A stretch of DNA of 64,000 nucleotides from Aquipseudomonas alcaligenes NBRC 14159 (GTDB taxonomy: Bacteria > Pseudomonadota > Gammaproteobacteria > Pseudomonadales > Pseudomonadaceae). The stretch is taken from assembly GCF_000467105.1 (NCBI RefSeq), contig NZ_BATI01000016.1, forward strand, positions 1 through 64,000, given 5' to 3'. The notes under the pieces are model-generated. The model had not been told where the DNA came from. It was given only the letters and a program-made list of their open reading frames with translations, and searched no databases. This document shows, piece by piece, positions 1-7,571 of the stretch (within the stretch, counting starts at the first letter, position 1; each line of letters begins with the position of its first letter). The translations under genes were made by a program, and so were the position numbers.

Positions 1-159
1 GGTACACGCTTGATCTCCCCACCACACATCGGGCAGTCACCATGCCGGCACTGGGCCGGGTATACAGCACTCCGTGGGGTGTTCCTGTACGGCGAGCCGT
101 TTGACTTGGCGTTCTACCGTCAGCACGGTCTCTTCGGTGAGACGGTTTTGGTAAGTTGA
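1..159 (+). CDS. C-terminal end of an unknown protein (partial)
   Basis: Reading from base 1 there is an uninterrupted frame of 52 codons ending in TGA at 157-159. Its last residues include GEPFDLAFYRQHGLFGETVL, which look protein-like in composition. The start lies off the left edge. I do not recognise the family. It runs in the same direction as the Nmad2 gene 85 bases downstream, so it may be the upstream member of the same operon. The alternative, minus-strand coding, is less convincing because no long frame is open there. Confidence 0.5.
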   Translation, partial: GTRLISPPHIGQSPCRHWAGYTALRGVFLYGEPFDLAFYRQHGLFGETVLVS

Positions 160-244
160 ACCAGATTTCTCTGGATTGGCTTGAGACGGGCGCCACTTTG
201 CCTTTTAGTCTGTGGTTTGGCTGGTGATGGACAAGGAGGTACCT

Positions 245-910
245 ATGCGGCTGTTCAGCTACAAGATGACCCATGACACCGGTTTCGCGCCGAACCCTTT
301 TGGCAGCACCCTGACCCTGGCCACCTGCAAACCCCAGATTCGCTGGGCGAAGAAAACCGGCGATTGGATTGCCGGGTTCACCTCCAAAGCCCTCTCAGGG
401 GATCGAATCGGTGAGGAGCGGTTGATCTACCTGATGCGCGTGGGGGAGAAGGTGCATTTGCGGGATTACCACGGCGATCCACGATTCCAGGACAAAATTC
501 CTAATCTGAGCAAGGCCGGCCCCATCCCCAAAGCGGGCGACAACATCTACCGACCCCTGGTGCCTGGCGCGCTCGAGCCTGGGCATTTTGAACAGTTGCC
601 CAATCCGAACCATTGGCGCGTTGGAGACGACGCACCTAGTGCGTTTGACCTGCAGCGAGATGTATCCGGTCAGTATGTCCTCGTTGCAGAGGAGTTCTAT
701 TACTTCGGCGCCCAAGCCATCGCGTTGCCTGAGGTAATGCGGCCGGCATTGCCCCAGGGGCAGTCGGCACATGGCAAGCTGTCCGGCGCCGAACAGGCCG
801 AACGCTTTATTGCCTTCATCCGAGCGCGCTACCAGCCGGGCCGGCATGGGAAGCCGACACAGTGGCCGCAAGAGGAGGCGGCCTCGATCTCCAGGTGTGG
901 AGGTCGGTGA
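245..910 (+). CDS. Nucleotide modification associated domain 2 (Nmad2) protein
   Basis: A 221-residue protein that is essentially one Nmad2 domain. The N-terminus MRLFSYKMTHDTGFAPNPF, followed by TLATCKPQIR, GDWIAGF, DPRFQDKIPN, GDNIYRP and, near the C-terminus, EEFYYFGAQAI, follows the conserved line of that family. Nmad families were defined by comparative genomics through association with DNA-base modification loci; no biochemical activity is established as far as I know. The start at 245 is chosen because AGGAGGT lies at ideal distance; a GTG at 212 in the same frame lacks this. The stop overlaps the start of the Nmad3 gene (TGATG), indicating translational coupling. Role in modified-nucleotide handling is inferred from family and neighbours only. 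Confidence 0.85.
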   Translation: MRLFSYKMTHDTGFAPNPFGSTLTLATCKPQIRWAKKTGDWIAGFTSKALSGDRIGEERLIYLMRVGEKVHLRDYHGDPRFQDKIPNLSKAGPIPKAGDNIYRPLVPGALEPGHFEQLPNPNHWRVGDDAPSAFDLQRDVSGQYVLVAEEFYYFGAQAIALPEVMRPALPQGQSAHGKLSGAEQAERFIAFIRARYQPGRHGKPTQWPQEEAASISRCGGR

Positions 911-1773
911 TGCGCATCATTTTGAGTCGTAAGGGTTTTGATTCGGCAGCCGGTGGTTGCCCGAGCCCCATCTTCCCAGATGGGCGCATGTTGTCGTTGC
1001 CCATCCCCGATAAGGGCTCGCCGATTGCCTACGGTGATTTGAGCTATGCAGACATGAACGTCGGAGATCTGGTCGTTGGGCTTACAGGAGATGCCAAGCG
1101 GCACCGGCATTTTGCGCATCTGGATCCTGATCTGCGAGCCGATGCGCTGCCCCGATTGTCTGGCTGGAAGCCCCTATTGGGACAGACTGGCAGCGCTCAG
1201 GGGCATCTGCGCAAGCAGGGGGTACAGGTTGGGGATGTATTCGTATTCTTTGGCTCGTTCAGGGTTGTCGAGAGGACGGCTGAGGGCTGGCGCTTCAAGA
1301 AGGCTGAGCGGGCCCGCCATGTGATTTGGGGCTGGCTACAAATCGGTCAGATCCACACCGTCGATGAGGTGCAGCCCGAAGATTTGGCGTGGGCCCGCTA
1401 CCACCCGCATTTTTCCTACGCGCATGACGCCGCTAACACGCTGTATGAGGCGGCAGAGCAGTTGGTGTTCAACGGTACTCGTGCCGATGCGCCTGGGGCT
1501 GGTGTATTTCAGTATCTTGATGAACGGCTTGTGCTGACGGCCCCGAATAGCAGTGCTCAGACGTACTGGAGGCTGCCGGCTTTCTTCGCTCCCGTAGAGG
1601 GGGTGTCGCGACTGAGCTATCACCAAGATGTGGGGCGGTGGCGCATGGCGGGTCATGAATGTCTGCTCAAGAGTGCCGCCAGAGGGCAAGAGTTTGTCTT
1701 TGACACGCAAGGGCAGGAGGCGCCGGTTCAATGGCTGCGTTCACTGCTAGAAGAAAGATCGTCGGAGATATGA
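910..1773 (+). CDS. Nucleotide modification associated domain 3 (Nmad3) protein
   Basis: A 287-residue protein beginning MRIILSRKGFDSAAGG and continuing SPIFPDGRMLSLPIPD, then a HLDPDL segment near residue 65 and VGDVFVFFGSFR near residue 107. These are the hallmark blocks of Nmad3. The ATG at 910 overlaps the Nmad2 stop codon; a longer in-frame start at 862 lies inside Nmad2 and would add a non-conserved leader. The family is known only from genomic association with hypermodified-base and restriction-type loci. The pairing of Nmad2 and Nmad3 with one-base overlap suggests the two act as subunits or sequential steps, but substrate and reaction are unknown. Confidence 0.85.
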   Translation: MRIILSRKGFDSAAGGCPSPIFPDGRMLSLPIPDKGSPIAYGDLSYADMNVGDLVVGLTGDAKRHRHFAHLDPDLRADALPRLSGWKPLLGQTGSAQGHLRKQGVQVGDVFVFFGSFRVVERTAEGWRFKKAERARHVIWGWLQIGQIHTVDEVQPEDLAWARYHPHFSYAHDAANTLYEAAEQLVFNGTRADAPGAGVFQYLDERLVLTAPNSSAQTYWRLPAFFAPVEGVSRLSYHQDVGRWRMAGHECLLKSAARGQEFVFDTQGQEAPVQWLRSLLEERSSEI

Positions 1774-1789
1774 GCAGAGCCGTTTCAAA

Positions 1790-2647
1790 ATGAATGAGAC
1801 TGTGGATTCTGTGCCCGAGCTTCAACAGACAGTGCAGCGCAAGCTTGGGCGCTGCATGCTGCGGCTACAGCAATACGAGCTGTTGCTGAAAGCGGTGGTA
1901 GCAGAAAGCGAGATCAGTGGCCCGGCAGATCGATTGCTGGCGATCCGTGACGAGCGACGGGCGAGCACCCATAAGCAGACGCTTGGCGCACTGGTCAGCC
2001 AGCTGACCGAGGGCGCCCTTAGTCGATCATCAATGGCAGAGCGTGAGCCGGCGGACGATGTTTCCCCGGATAGAGCCTGGTTCAGCATGCGTTACCAGAT
2101 TGAGCTCCCGGAGCAGCAGTTCAGTGATACCCATGCGGCGTTGAAGGAGTTGGTGGCGTTGCGTAACGAGCTGGTACATCACTTCCTGCAGCGTTTCGAC
2201 CTCTGGGATCCTGCAGGCTGCGAAGCCGCCGAACAGCATCTGGATGGCAGTTACGAGACCATCGATGGGCATTACTTAACGCTGCACACCTGGGCGAGAA
2301 GCCTCGGCGAAGCGCGTACTGAAATGGCGTCGTTTATGCAGTCCCAGGCTTTTCATGAGGTGCTTGTAAATGGCATCTGGCTCGATGGCTCTGTACATTG
2401 GCCCAGCAGCGGTGTCGTTAGTTGTTTGCGCGAGGCTGAGCGGCTGTTGGCCTGTGACGGATGGACGGTGCTGTCAGAAGCGATTCGCTGGATCACTAAG
2501 ACCTACCCTGACCAGACACCTAAGCGCTATGGCTGCAGTAGCTGGCGTCATGTGTTGCACGAGGCCAAGCTATTTGATGTCCGGAAGGAGGTTCAAGTGG
2601 ACGCCGGAGGGGCCGTGGTTTGGTACCGCAGCCCTGTGGCGCACTAG
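1790..2647 (+). CDS. HEPN-like domain fused to OST-HTH/LOTUS domain
   Basis: A 285-residue protein. The N-terminal two thirds are helical, with an opening LGRCMLRLQQYELLLKAVVA helix and, at about residue 125, RNELVHHF, an R-x4-H arrangement of the kind that forms the catalytic site in HEPN ribonucleases. The last 60 residues (from about 222, GWTVLSEAIRWITKTYPDQT, then KRYGCSSWRHVL) match the OST-HTH/LOTUS fold, an RNA- or G-quadruplex-binding winged helix; such proteins often carry an OST-HTH-associated domain. It follows Nmad3 by 16 bases with a weak ribosome site. An RNA-targeting effector or regulator is the natural inference; catalysis is unproven. It ends in a CTAG shared with the convergent gene. 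Confidence 0.7.
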   Translation: MNETVDSVPELQQTVQRKLGRCMLRLQQYELLLKAVVAESEISGPADRLLAIRDERRASTHKQTLGALVSQLTEGALSRSSMAEREPADDVSPDRAWFSMRYQIELPEQQFSDTHAALKELVALRNELVHHFLQRFDLWDPAGCEAAEQHLDGSYETIDGHYLTLHTWARSLGEARTEMASFMQSQAFHEVLVNGIWLDGSVHWPSSGVVSCLREAERLLACDGWTVLSEAIRWITKTYPDQTPKRYGCSSWRHVLHEAKLFDVRKEVQVDAGGAVVWYRSPVAH

Positions 2648-3096
2648 AACCCTAAGCTCTTTTTCAAGGCATCTAATGCGAGATCGGGCCCGTAGTTTTT
2701 GATGACCTCCAGAATGCGGCCAAAGGCTCGCAGCTCTTCTTCGGCGTATGGGAGGTACAAATTTCCACCGGTCTTGAAGGTGAAGTGCTGGCTTAGATGC
2801 TCTAACAAATCCGTCGCGTGCTGGCTGGCTTTGCCCACGCTGTGGAATTGCACGTAATCAACCAGGGCGATACTGGCCAGTTGAGAACCATCGGTATCGG
2901 TGGCCCGCTGGACGTCGCCTTGCCACCACACAGTAACTCGGTCATCGTCCAGGCCATCATCAATCTCCCGCTGAGGCAGGATCAGCGTTCCATCTCTGAG
3001 TGAGCGGGCACCCCATAAACCCTGGACGTCTTCCTGTTGATACAGCGGCATCAGGCCGCCAATGAAGTCGACATAGCGTTGGCTGGACTGGCTCAC
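2644..3096 (-). CDS. Hypothetical protein, likely partner of the DUF262 protein
   Basis: A 150-residue protein with a GTG start at 3096 preceded by an excellent AAAGGAGGT site six bases away. I do not recognise a domain. It is acidic, soluble, without a signal peptide or membrane segment, and ends in a helical stretch with ILEVIKNYGPDLALDALKK. It lies 70 bases downstream of the DUF262 gene on the same strand, so co-transcription is likely, and overlaps the stop of the convergent LOTUS gene by four bases. A small accessory or immunity-type partner of the restriction-like protein is a guess from context. Confidence 0.6.
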   Translation of the reverse strand: MSQSSQRYVDFIGGLMPLYQQEDVQGLWGARSLRDGTLILPQREIDDGLDDDRVTVWWQGDVQRATDTDGSQLASIALVDYVQFHSVGKASQHATDLLEHLSQHFTFKTGGNLYLPYAEEELRAFGRILEVIKNYGPDLALDALKKSLGF

Positions 3097-3166
3097 CTAC
3101 ACCTCCTTTGTGGGATGACAACGGGACATCGATTTTCTTGTTAACGGGAGCCGATGCGGCCCGCGT

Positions 3167-4963
3167 TTAGAGAGTTTCGAACCAACGTTGAATCTTAAGT
3201 GCCATTAGCTTCCTGCGTTCCTCCAGAAAATCGCGGAAATCGCTGATCTCGCCGTCGAGCATGGCTTCTGGAATGCAGTTCATGCGTAGGTTATTGAGCA
3301 AGGCGCTACGTTCAGTAATGCCGCCGTACTTCTTATCGCCTGCGTTGCATTGCCGAGCCAGCTCTGCGAAGTAGAGCTCCGGCGCTTTAGCCCCGATGGC
3401 GATATTGATCTCGCTCTGAGCCACTACATAGTTGGCAATTTGGTTGTAGGTTCCACTGCTCATGCCCTGTCCTTTGAGGTGCTGGCGGGGATAGACGTGG
3501 TGGACGTCAGCTCGATTCAGCAGCAGATCGGTCACGCTGATGTCGCGTGACAAGAAACCCTTGTCTCCCAGCTTGACCTGCGCAGCCTTGTAGCAGAGGA
3601 AGTAAGGGCTCTTAATCGACGAAGTGTCCATGAACTGCGGCAGCATGCCTGTCCAGAAGCTATCGGGCAGTTCGTTAGGAATAACGGACTCGACATAGTC
3701 AACGACCCCTTTACTGGCGATCTGGCGTATATCGAAGTCAAACGTGGATTCCGGTGAGCCACTGTAGCGCCCGGTGAGAATCGACATGGCGTACCAGCGA
3801 CGAACCAAGCGCTCCAGGTCGGCGGCGGGGACGTTAGATTTTCTACCTTGTAGGTAGACGATGTAGGCAAAGTTAACCGCGTTCTGGCTGCTGATCATGT
3901 CGCTAGTGATGAAGCCCGCCGAACGCAGAATCATGGTGATGCGGTCAAAATGAGTTTTGTTGATGAAGGCATGGATACCGTCCTTCAACCGCAGAAAGGA
4001 GTCCTCGGCAATCGCCTCCTCATATTGCTTAGTTTCAAAGTTTCGGCCTGACAGCAACGCCACTAGGTCTTGCAGCTTGCCGCGCCCGAACTCGGAGGTG
4101 AAGGCCACTCGCAGCATGTCGGTATAGGTGGGGTCGTAGATGTCATCGTTGACGTTGGCCACCCACTTCATCTTGTCGAAGAACTCGGACTCCACGAACT
4201 GCTGGTCGCCCTTTTGAATCTTGGTCAAGAATTCAGGGGCGACGGCAAGGTGGCAGAAGTAGTCGATGGCTTTGCGCAGCAGGTTGCCGCCATAGGTCTC
4301 GTTGACTGCAATCTTCGACATCGCAAAGTCAGCTTGGGAAAGCTGTTTTCCGGCCGAGTTCACCCTGATAAAGATTTCGGTCACGGTTTCGATGTCGAGA
4401 TCTTCGGCTAGCTCAATGATGCCCACATGGTTATGGATGATCCCTCTCAACTTTTCGATGATTTTGAAGATCTGGTCTTGCGAGCATTCCGTGTTTACTT
4501 GGCAATAGTCACTTACCAGTTGGAACAAGCTGGTCGAGGACTTGAACACCTCAGAAACATCAGCGATCCAGGCTGTATTTTTTCGAATGGCAGGGTTAGC
4601 TACTTCGAAACGTTCTTCCTGGGGGTTGAAGGCAATACGAATTTGAACGGTCTCATAGTCATCGGTGAGCACTTCAATGCCGAGCAGCGACGCCATGAGG
4701 GCAGTTACACGTTGCTGTCCGTCGATCAGAATGCGCTTACCAGCTGAAGTTGAGCCGTCCTTGAGCTTCACCTGAGGATTGCGCCAGGCGATTAGGTAGC
4801 CCACCGGGTACCCCTGGTATAGCGAGTCGAGCAGGTTGCGAACCTTGGTGGCTTCCCAGACAAAAGGACGCTGAATTTCAGGGATTGCTATCTCACCGGA
4901 CTTCACCCAGGTCAGCAGCGTTTCAATTGGGTGAGGTGTGACAGAGTACCGTTGGGTTGCCAT
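3167..4963 (-). CDS. DUF262 (GmrS/ParB-like) protein with HNH-like C-terminus
   Basis: About 598 residues. The N-terminus has the DUF262 signature: [20 protein letters not shown], then YPVGYLIAW, then [13 protein letters not shown] (DGQQR is the nucleotide-binding/hydrolysis motif of GmrS-like proteins). Near residue 500 [12 protein letters not shown] followed by YNQIANYVV and [12 protein letters not shown] resembles the HNH-type nuclease end seen in DUF262/DUF1524 proteins. Relatives include GmrSD, a type IV enzyme cutting DNA with glucosylated hydroxymethylcytosine. I prefer the start at 4963 because GAAAGGA sits nine bases upstream; an ATG at 4972 is too close to it. A defence nuclease against modified DNA is a reasonable inference; the substrate is unknown. 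Confidence 0.8.
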   Translation of the reverse strand: MATQRYSVTPHPIETLLTWVKSGEIAIPEIQRPFVWEATKVRNLLDSLYQGYPVGYLIAWRNPQVKLKDGSTSAGKRILIDGQQRVTALMASLLGIEVLTDDYETVQIRIAFNPQEERFEVANPAIRKNTAWIADVSEVFKSSTSLFQLVSDYCQVNTECSQDQIFKIIEKLRGIIHNHVGIIELAEDLDIETVTEIFIRVNSAGKQLSQADFAMSKIAVNETYGGNLLRKAIDYFCHLAVAPEFLTKIQKGDQQFVESEFFDKMKWVANVNDDIYDPTYTDMLRVAFTSEFGRGKLQDLVALLSGRNFETKQYEEAIAEDSFLRLKDGIHAFINKTHFDRITMILRSAGFITSDMISSQNAVNFAYIVYLQGRKSNVPAADLERLVRRWYAMSILTGRYSGSPESTFDFDIRQIASKGVVDYVESVIPNELPDSFWTGMLPQFMDTSSIKSPYFLCYKAAQVKLGDKGFLSRDISVTDLLLNRADVHHVYPRQHLKGQGMSSGTYNQIANYVVAQSEINIAIGAKAPELYFAELARQCNAGDKKYGGITERSALLNNLRMNCIPEAMLDGEISDFRDFLEERRKLMALKIQRWFETL

Positions 4964-5170
4964 GTACCGCATCCTTTCATCAGCAAAATTAAAGCGAGAT
5001 TTAGCAGGCGCGTACCTTCGCGTCTAGCCAGCTATGTTCCCAGCACAATCAAAGATTTTCTTGTGCAAAGCCAAGAGGAGCAGCTGGTTGACGCTCGTCT
5101 GGCGGCCCTATGCGCAAGTGGCCTAAGCATGTGAGCATTCAGGCAGGCAAGAGGAACAGGGCTGGGTGAT

Positions 5171-5383
5171 ATGGATCGCATAGAGCGTGGGAAACAACAT
5201 TTGCGTGATTCGCTGCTTGCAGGGGCTGGATCGAGTCCGACTGAGCCTGTGGATGGCCAGTACTTCAAATCGCTGCGTGCCAAGGTTTATCAGTGGCAGG
5301 AAGATAATCGCAAAATCATAAGCGCATACAACGAGTATGTGGAGGCCCATGGGCTATTCAGCGATGACCTGCGGATCTTCTGA
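5171..5383 (+). CDS. Orphan antitoxin-like small protein (CcdA-type tail)
   Basis: A 70-residue protein. The last 30 residues (QWQEDNRKIISAYNEYVEAH then GLFSDDLRIF) resemble the toxin-binding C-terminus of CcdA-family antitoxins. The preceding part (ERGKQHLRDSLLAGAGSSPT) instead resembles the tail of ParD-type antitoxins. No ribbon-helix-helix DNA-binding half is present, and no CcdB- or ParE-like toxin follows. The same frame is open upstream from 4931 but is cut by TGA at 5132-5134, so this may be the remnant of a longer gene. There is no clear ribosome site. A real small gene and a degraded relic are both possible. Confidence 0.5.
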   Translation: MDRIERGKQHLRDSLLAGAGSSPTEPVDGQYFKSLRAKVYQWQEDNRKIISAYNEYVEAHGLFSDDLRIF

Positions 5384-5690
5384 TACTTCCTTTCATCGCT
5401 CGCAAAAGTTCTACTGCAGCTGCCAAGGCTAGCACGCCCTTCCGGTCGAAGCTCCGGATTGCTAGCTAAGGACTTGCCTGCTTGCGCCGTAGGTGTAAAG
5501 ATATTTGTAAATCTTGACGCCTTGTCAATTCCGCAAGGGTCAAATAACTTTGCGCAAAAATAGGTTTTGCGAGATTAACTTTGGCCAACATGTAAATTAA
5601 CTTTGGCCGAACTCTTCTCTATGGCTGATTTTCAGGTGCGTCAAGTTCAATTATCTTTGCGCACCTACACCCCAGTCGTCGCAGAAAGAA
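5384..5690. other. Gene-free stretch between accessory genes and first terminator
   Basis: About 300 bases without a credible coding frame. The left part (5384-5520) shows nothing I can name. The right part (5540-5668) carries the transposon-end-like repeats listed separately. Base composition is clearly more AT-rich than the core genes to the right. Confidence 0.6.
5544..5668. repeat. Cluster of short repeats resembling a transposon end
   Basis: Four related units occur: ATAACTTTGCGC at 5544-5555, TTAACTTTGGCC at 5575-5586 and 5597-5608, and TTATCTTTGCGC at 5651-5662. The middle two are exactly 22 bases apart. On the minus strand the last unit is preceded by TGTAGG at 5668-5663, giving a TGT terminus. 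Arrays of transposase-binding repeats behind a TGT end are typical of IS21-family and Tn7-like elements. No transposase lies in the window, so this would be one end of an element, or a solitary relic, bounding the accessory region. Confidence 0.5.
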
Positions 5691-5713
5691 AACCCCGGCC
5701 TAGCGCCGGGGTT
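5691..5713. terminator. Bidirectional intrinsic terminator
   Basis: A perfect 9-bp stem AACCCCGGC/GCCGGGGTT (5691-5699 with 5705-5713) with a five-base loop is followed by a T-rich run on the plus strand and by TTTTCTTT on the minus strand. It insulates the accessory region from the small-RNA candidate to the right. Confidence 0.8.
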
Positions 5714-5727
5714 TTTATTTCTGCCGC

Positions 5728-5745
5728 TATAGCGAAAGGCTTACA
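5728..5745 (+). promoter_or_regulatory. Possible GacA-type upstream activating site
   Basis: The GacA activating site of rsm small-RNA genes is an 18-bp palindrome of the form TGTAAG-N6-CTTACA. Here the right half CTTACA is perfect at 5740-5745. The left half at 5728-5733 is TATAGC, matching three of six. The centre lies about 65 bases before the predicted RNA start, the usual distance. The weak left half keeps this tentative. Confidence 0.4.
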
Positions 5746-5801
5746 CGCAATGGCGGAACAGGCTTCTGCCCTCACCCGCGTGTCTTGGCTAATCTACCCA
5801 C

Positions 5802-5910
5802 ACCTACCGGGAACTGGATGTCCCGGGTCAAGGAAGACAGACCGCGCCAGGATGGCAGACGACAGGATGTCGGAAGGTCATAAAAAACCCGCTTCGGCGG
5901 GTTTTTTGTT
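5802..5910 (+). ncRNA. Candidate Rsm-type (CsrA/RsmA-sequestering) small RNA
   Basis: Within about 75 bases GGA occurs five times: 5816, 5832, 5851, 5865 and 5872. Three are displayed in hairpin loops: CCGGGA/TCCCGG (5807-5812 with 5821-5826), GCC/GGC around AGGAT (5846-5856), and CGAC/GTCG around AGGAT (5860-5872). AAGGA at 5830 and GGAAGG at 5872 lie between stems. The RNA would end in a perfect terminator (5882-5907). A -10-like TAATCT lies at 5790-5795. GGA-in-loop hairpins plus terminator define RsmX/Y/Z/V RNAs, which titrate RsmA/CsrA under GacS/GacA control. I cannot assign which member this is; the 5' end is estimated from the -10. Confidence 0.65.
5882..5907. terminator. Intrinsic terminator of the small RNA
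   Basis: AAAAAACCCGC, loop TTCG, GCGGGTTTTTT: an 11-bp stem with a UUCG tetraloop and a U-run in both directions. It ends the candidate RNA and would also terminate transcripts arriving from the lipid operon on the minus strand. Confidence 0.9.
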
Positions 5911-6000
5911 GCCTGCGATTCCATGCAGGCCCGGCGTCAGCGCTGGCTCAGGATTCCGCGAGCCGGCTGTCGCCTCGAGTGAGGCGACAGCTGATGCGGA

Positions 6001-6933
6001 TCAGGCCCACCAGTAGCGGACGAAATGGAAGAAGATCGGTGCGGCGAAGCATACCGAGTCCATGCGGTCGAGCATGCCGCCGTGGCCCTCGATCATGTGG
6101 CCCCAGTCCTTCACCCCGCGGTCGCGCTTGATCGCCGACATCACCAGGCCGCCGGCGAAGCCCAGCAGGTTGACGGTCAGCGCCATCAGCGCGGCCTGCC
6201 AGAAGCTGAACGGGGTGATCCAGAACAGCGAGGCACCGACCAGGCTGGCCAGGGCCACGCCGCCGACAAAGCCTTCCACGGTCTTGGAGGGCGATAGCTT
6301 GGGCGCGATCTTGTGCTTGCCGGCGAGCTTGCCGCAGACGTACTGCAGCACGTCCGAAAGCTGCACGACGATGATCAGCCAGGCGATCAGCAGCAGGTTG
6401 CGCCCCTCGTAGCCGGGAATATCCAGGGTCAGCAGCGCCGGCACGGCGGATACGCAGTACACCGCGATCATCAACCCCCACTGCACTTCCGAAGCGCGCT
6501 CGAGGAAGCGCGTGGTATCGCCGCCCAGCGAGGCGAGGATCGGCAGCAGGAGGAACAGGTAGACCGGGATGAAGATGGCGAACAGGCCGTACCAGTCCAG
6601 GGCGATCAGCAGGTACTGCATCGGCAGCGCGAAGTAGAAGGCCGCCACCAGTGCCGGATAGTCGCTGCGCCGGGTCGGCGTCAGGGTGAGGAACTCGCGC
6701 AGGGCGTAGAAGGACACGAAGTAGAACAGCAGGATCACGCCATTGTTGCCGAACAGGAAGGCGATGCCGATGACCAGCACCATGGCCCACCAGGCGTCGA
6801 TCCGCGCGTTGAGGTTCTCGATTACCGCGTTGGGTACTTCACCGGCGCGCCGCCGCAGCACGCGGGCGATCAGAGTGGCGAGCAGCAGTACGGCACCGAT
6901 GCCGGCGAACAGCAGGATTGTATTGCGATCCAT
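6001..6933 (-). CDS. ynbB: CdsA-type phosphatidate cytidylyltransferase paralogue
   Basis: A 310-residue polytopic inner-membrane protein that should make a CDP-activated lipid (CDP-diacylglycerol or relative) from phosphatidate and CTP. The C-terminal third carries the CDS family signature: KLSPSKTVEGFVGG near residue 205 and, further on, IKRDRGVKDWGHMIEGHGGM with the terminal DRMDS. Eight or so hydrophobic segments precede and separate these. It is the last gene of a leftward operon equivalent to E. coli ynbABCD, starting one base after the stop of the acyltransferase gene. E. coli YnbB is described as a CdsA paralogue; the housekeeping cdsA is expected elsewhere near lpxD/uppS. Confidence 0.85.
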   Translation of the reverse strand: MDRNTILLFAGIGAVLLLATLIARVLRRRAGEVPNAVIENLNARIDAWWAMVLVIGIAFLFGNNGVILLFYFVSFYALREFLTLTPTRRSDYPALVAAFYFALPMQYLLIALDWYGLFAIFIPVYLFLLLPILASLGGDTTRFLERASEVQWGLMIAVYCVSAVPALLTLDIPGYEGRNLLLIAWLIIVVQLSDVLQYVCGKLAGKHKIAPKLSPSKTVEGFVGGVALASLVGASLFWITPFSFWQAALMALTVNLLGFAGGLVMSAIKRDRGVKDWGHMIEGHGGMLDRMDSVCFAAPIFFHFVRYWWA

Positions 6934-6934
6934 C

Positions 6935-7558
6935 TCAGACTACCTCCGGGGCCAGATCCAGCAGGGCATTACGGGCGCGTTCGAGGAACGCTGCCTTGTC
7001 CTCCCCTTCCTGGCGTTCGAGCGGTGCGCCGAAGCTCAGGGTACACAGCAGTGGCAGTGGCAGCGCCCTGCCCTTGGGCATCACCCGGTTGAGGTTGGCG
7101 ATCCACACCGGCACAAGTTCCACATCGGGTTTGGCCTGCGCCAGGTGGTACAGGCCGCTCTTGAACGGCAGCAGCTGCTCGTCGGTGAGGTTGCGCGTGC
7201 CTTCGGGGAAGATGATCAGCGAGTCACCCTGTTCCAGCGCATCGAGCATTGATTGCAGCGGGTTGGCATTGGGGTCGCTGCGGTCGCGGTCGACCAGTAC
7301 ACCGTTGAACACATCACGGATCAGAAAGCGGCGCAGATCGCCCTTCATCCAGTAGTCCGAGCCGGCCACCGGGCGAGTGCGCCGGCGCAGCTCCGGTGGC
7401 AGGGAGGCCCACAGCAACACGAAGTCGCCGTGGCTGCTGTGGTTGGCGAAATACAGCCTTTGTGTCGGCTGGGCCGTGCAGCCCAGCCAGAGGGCGCGGG
7501 CGCCGGTCAGCAGGCGAGCTGCCGAGGTGATGGCGAAGGCAGTGAGCGAAGCGAGCAT
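6935..7558 (-). CDS. PlsC-like 1-acylglycerol-3-phosphate acyltransferase
   Basis: A 207-residue acyltransferase. It has the HX4D catalytic motif within NHSSHGDF (near residue 38) and the FPEGTR acceptor-binding motif near residue 118, in the usual order and spacing. An N-terminal hydrophobic helix should tether it to the inner membrane. The start at 7558 has AAAGGAGT eight bases upstream; the open frame extends further but without conserved sequence. It sits between the CdsA paralogue and a small membrane protein in the same operon, suggesting it supplies phosphatidate-type substrate for a dedicated lipid pathway. This gene is not part of the four-gene E. coli ynb set. Confidence 0.85.
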   Translation of the reverse strand: MLASLTAFAITSAARLLTGARALWLGCTAQPTQRLYFANHSSHGDFVLLWASLPPELRRRTRPVAGSDYWMKGDLRRFLIRDVFNGVLVDRDRSDPNANPLQSMLDALEQGDSLIIFPEGTRNLTDEQLLPFKSGLYHLAQAKPDVELVPVWIANLNRVMPKGRALPLPLLCTLSFGAPLERQEGEDKAAFLERARNALLDLAPEVV

Positions 7559-7571
7559 GGATATGACTCCT

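Noticed and set aside
1..49. Minus-strand CPMCGG zinc-finger-like stretch at the left edge, possibly a transposase fragment
   Set aside because: The frame closes within about 110 bases and has no start, while the plus strand is open across the whole stretch to a stop at 157 with protein-like residues.
5171..5383. Complete CcdAB toxin-antitoxin pair
   Set aside because: No CcdB- or ParE-like frame follows within the next 600 bases.
5603..6016. Plus-strand frame of 137 codons over the terminators and small-RNA region
   Set aside because: It reads through two perfect terminator hairpins, has no ribosome site and no recognisable protein sequence; the RNA interpretation explains the region better.
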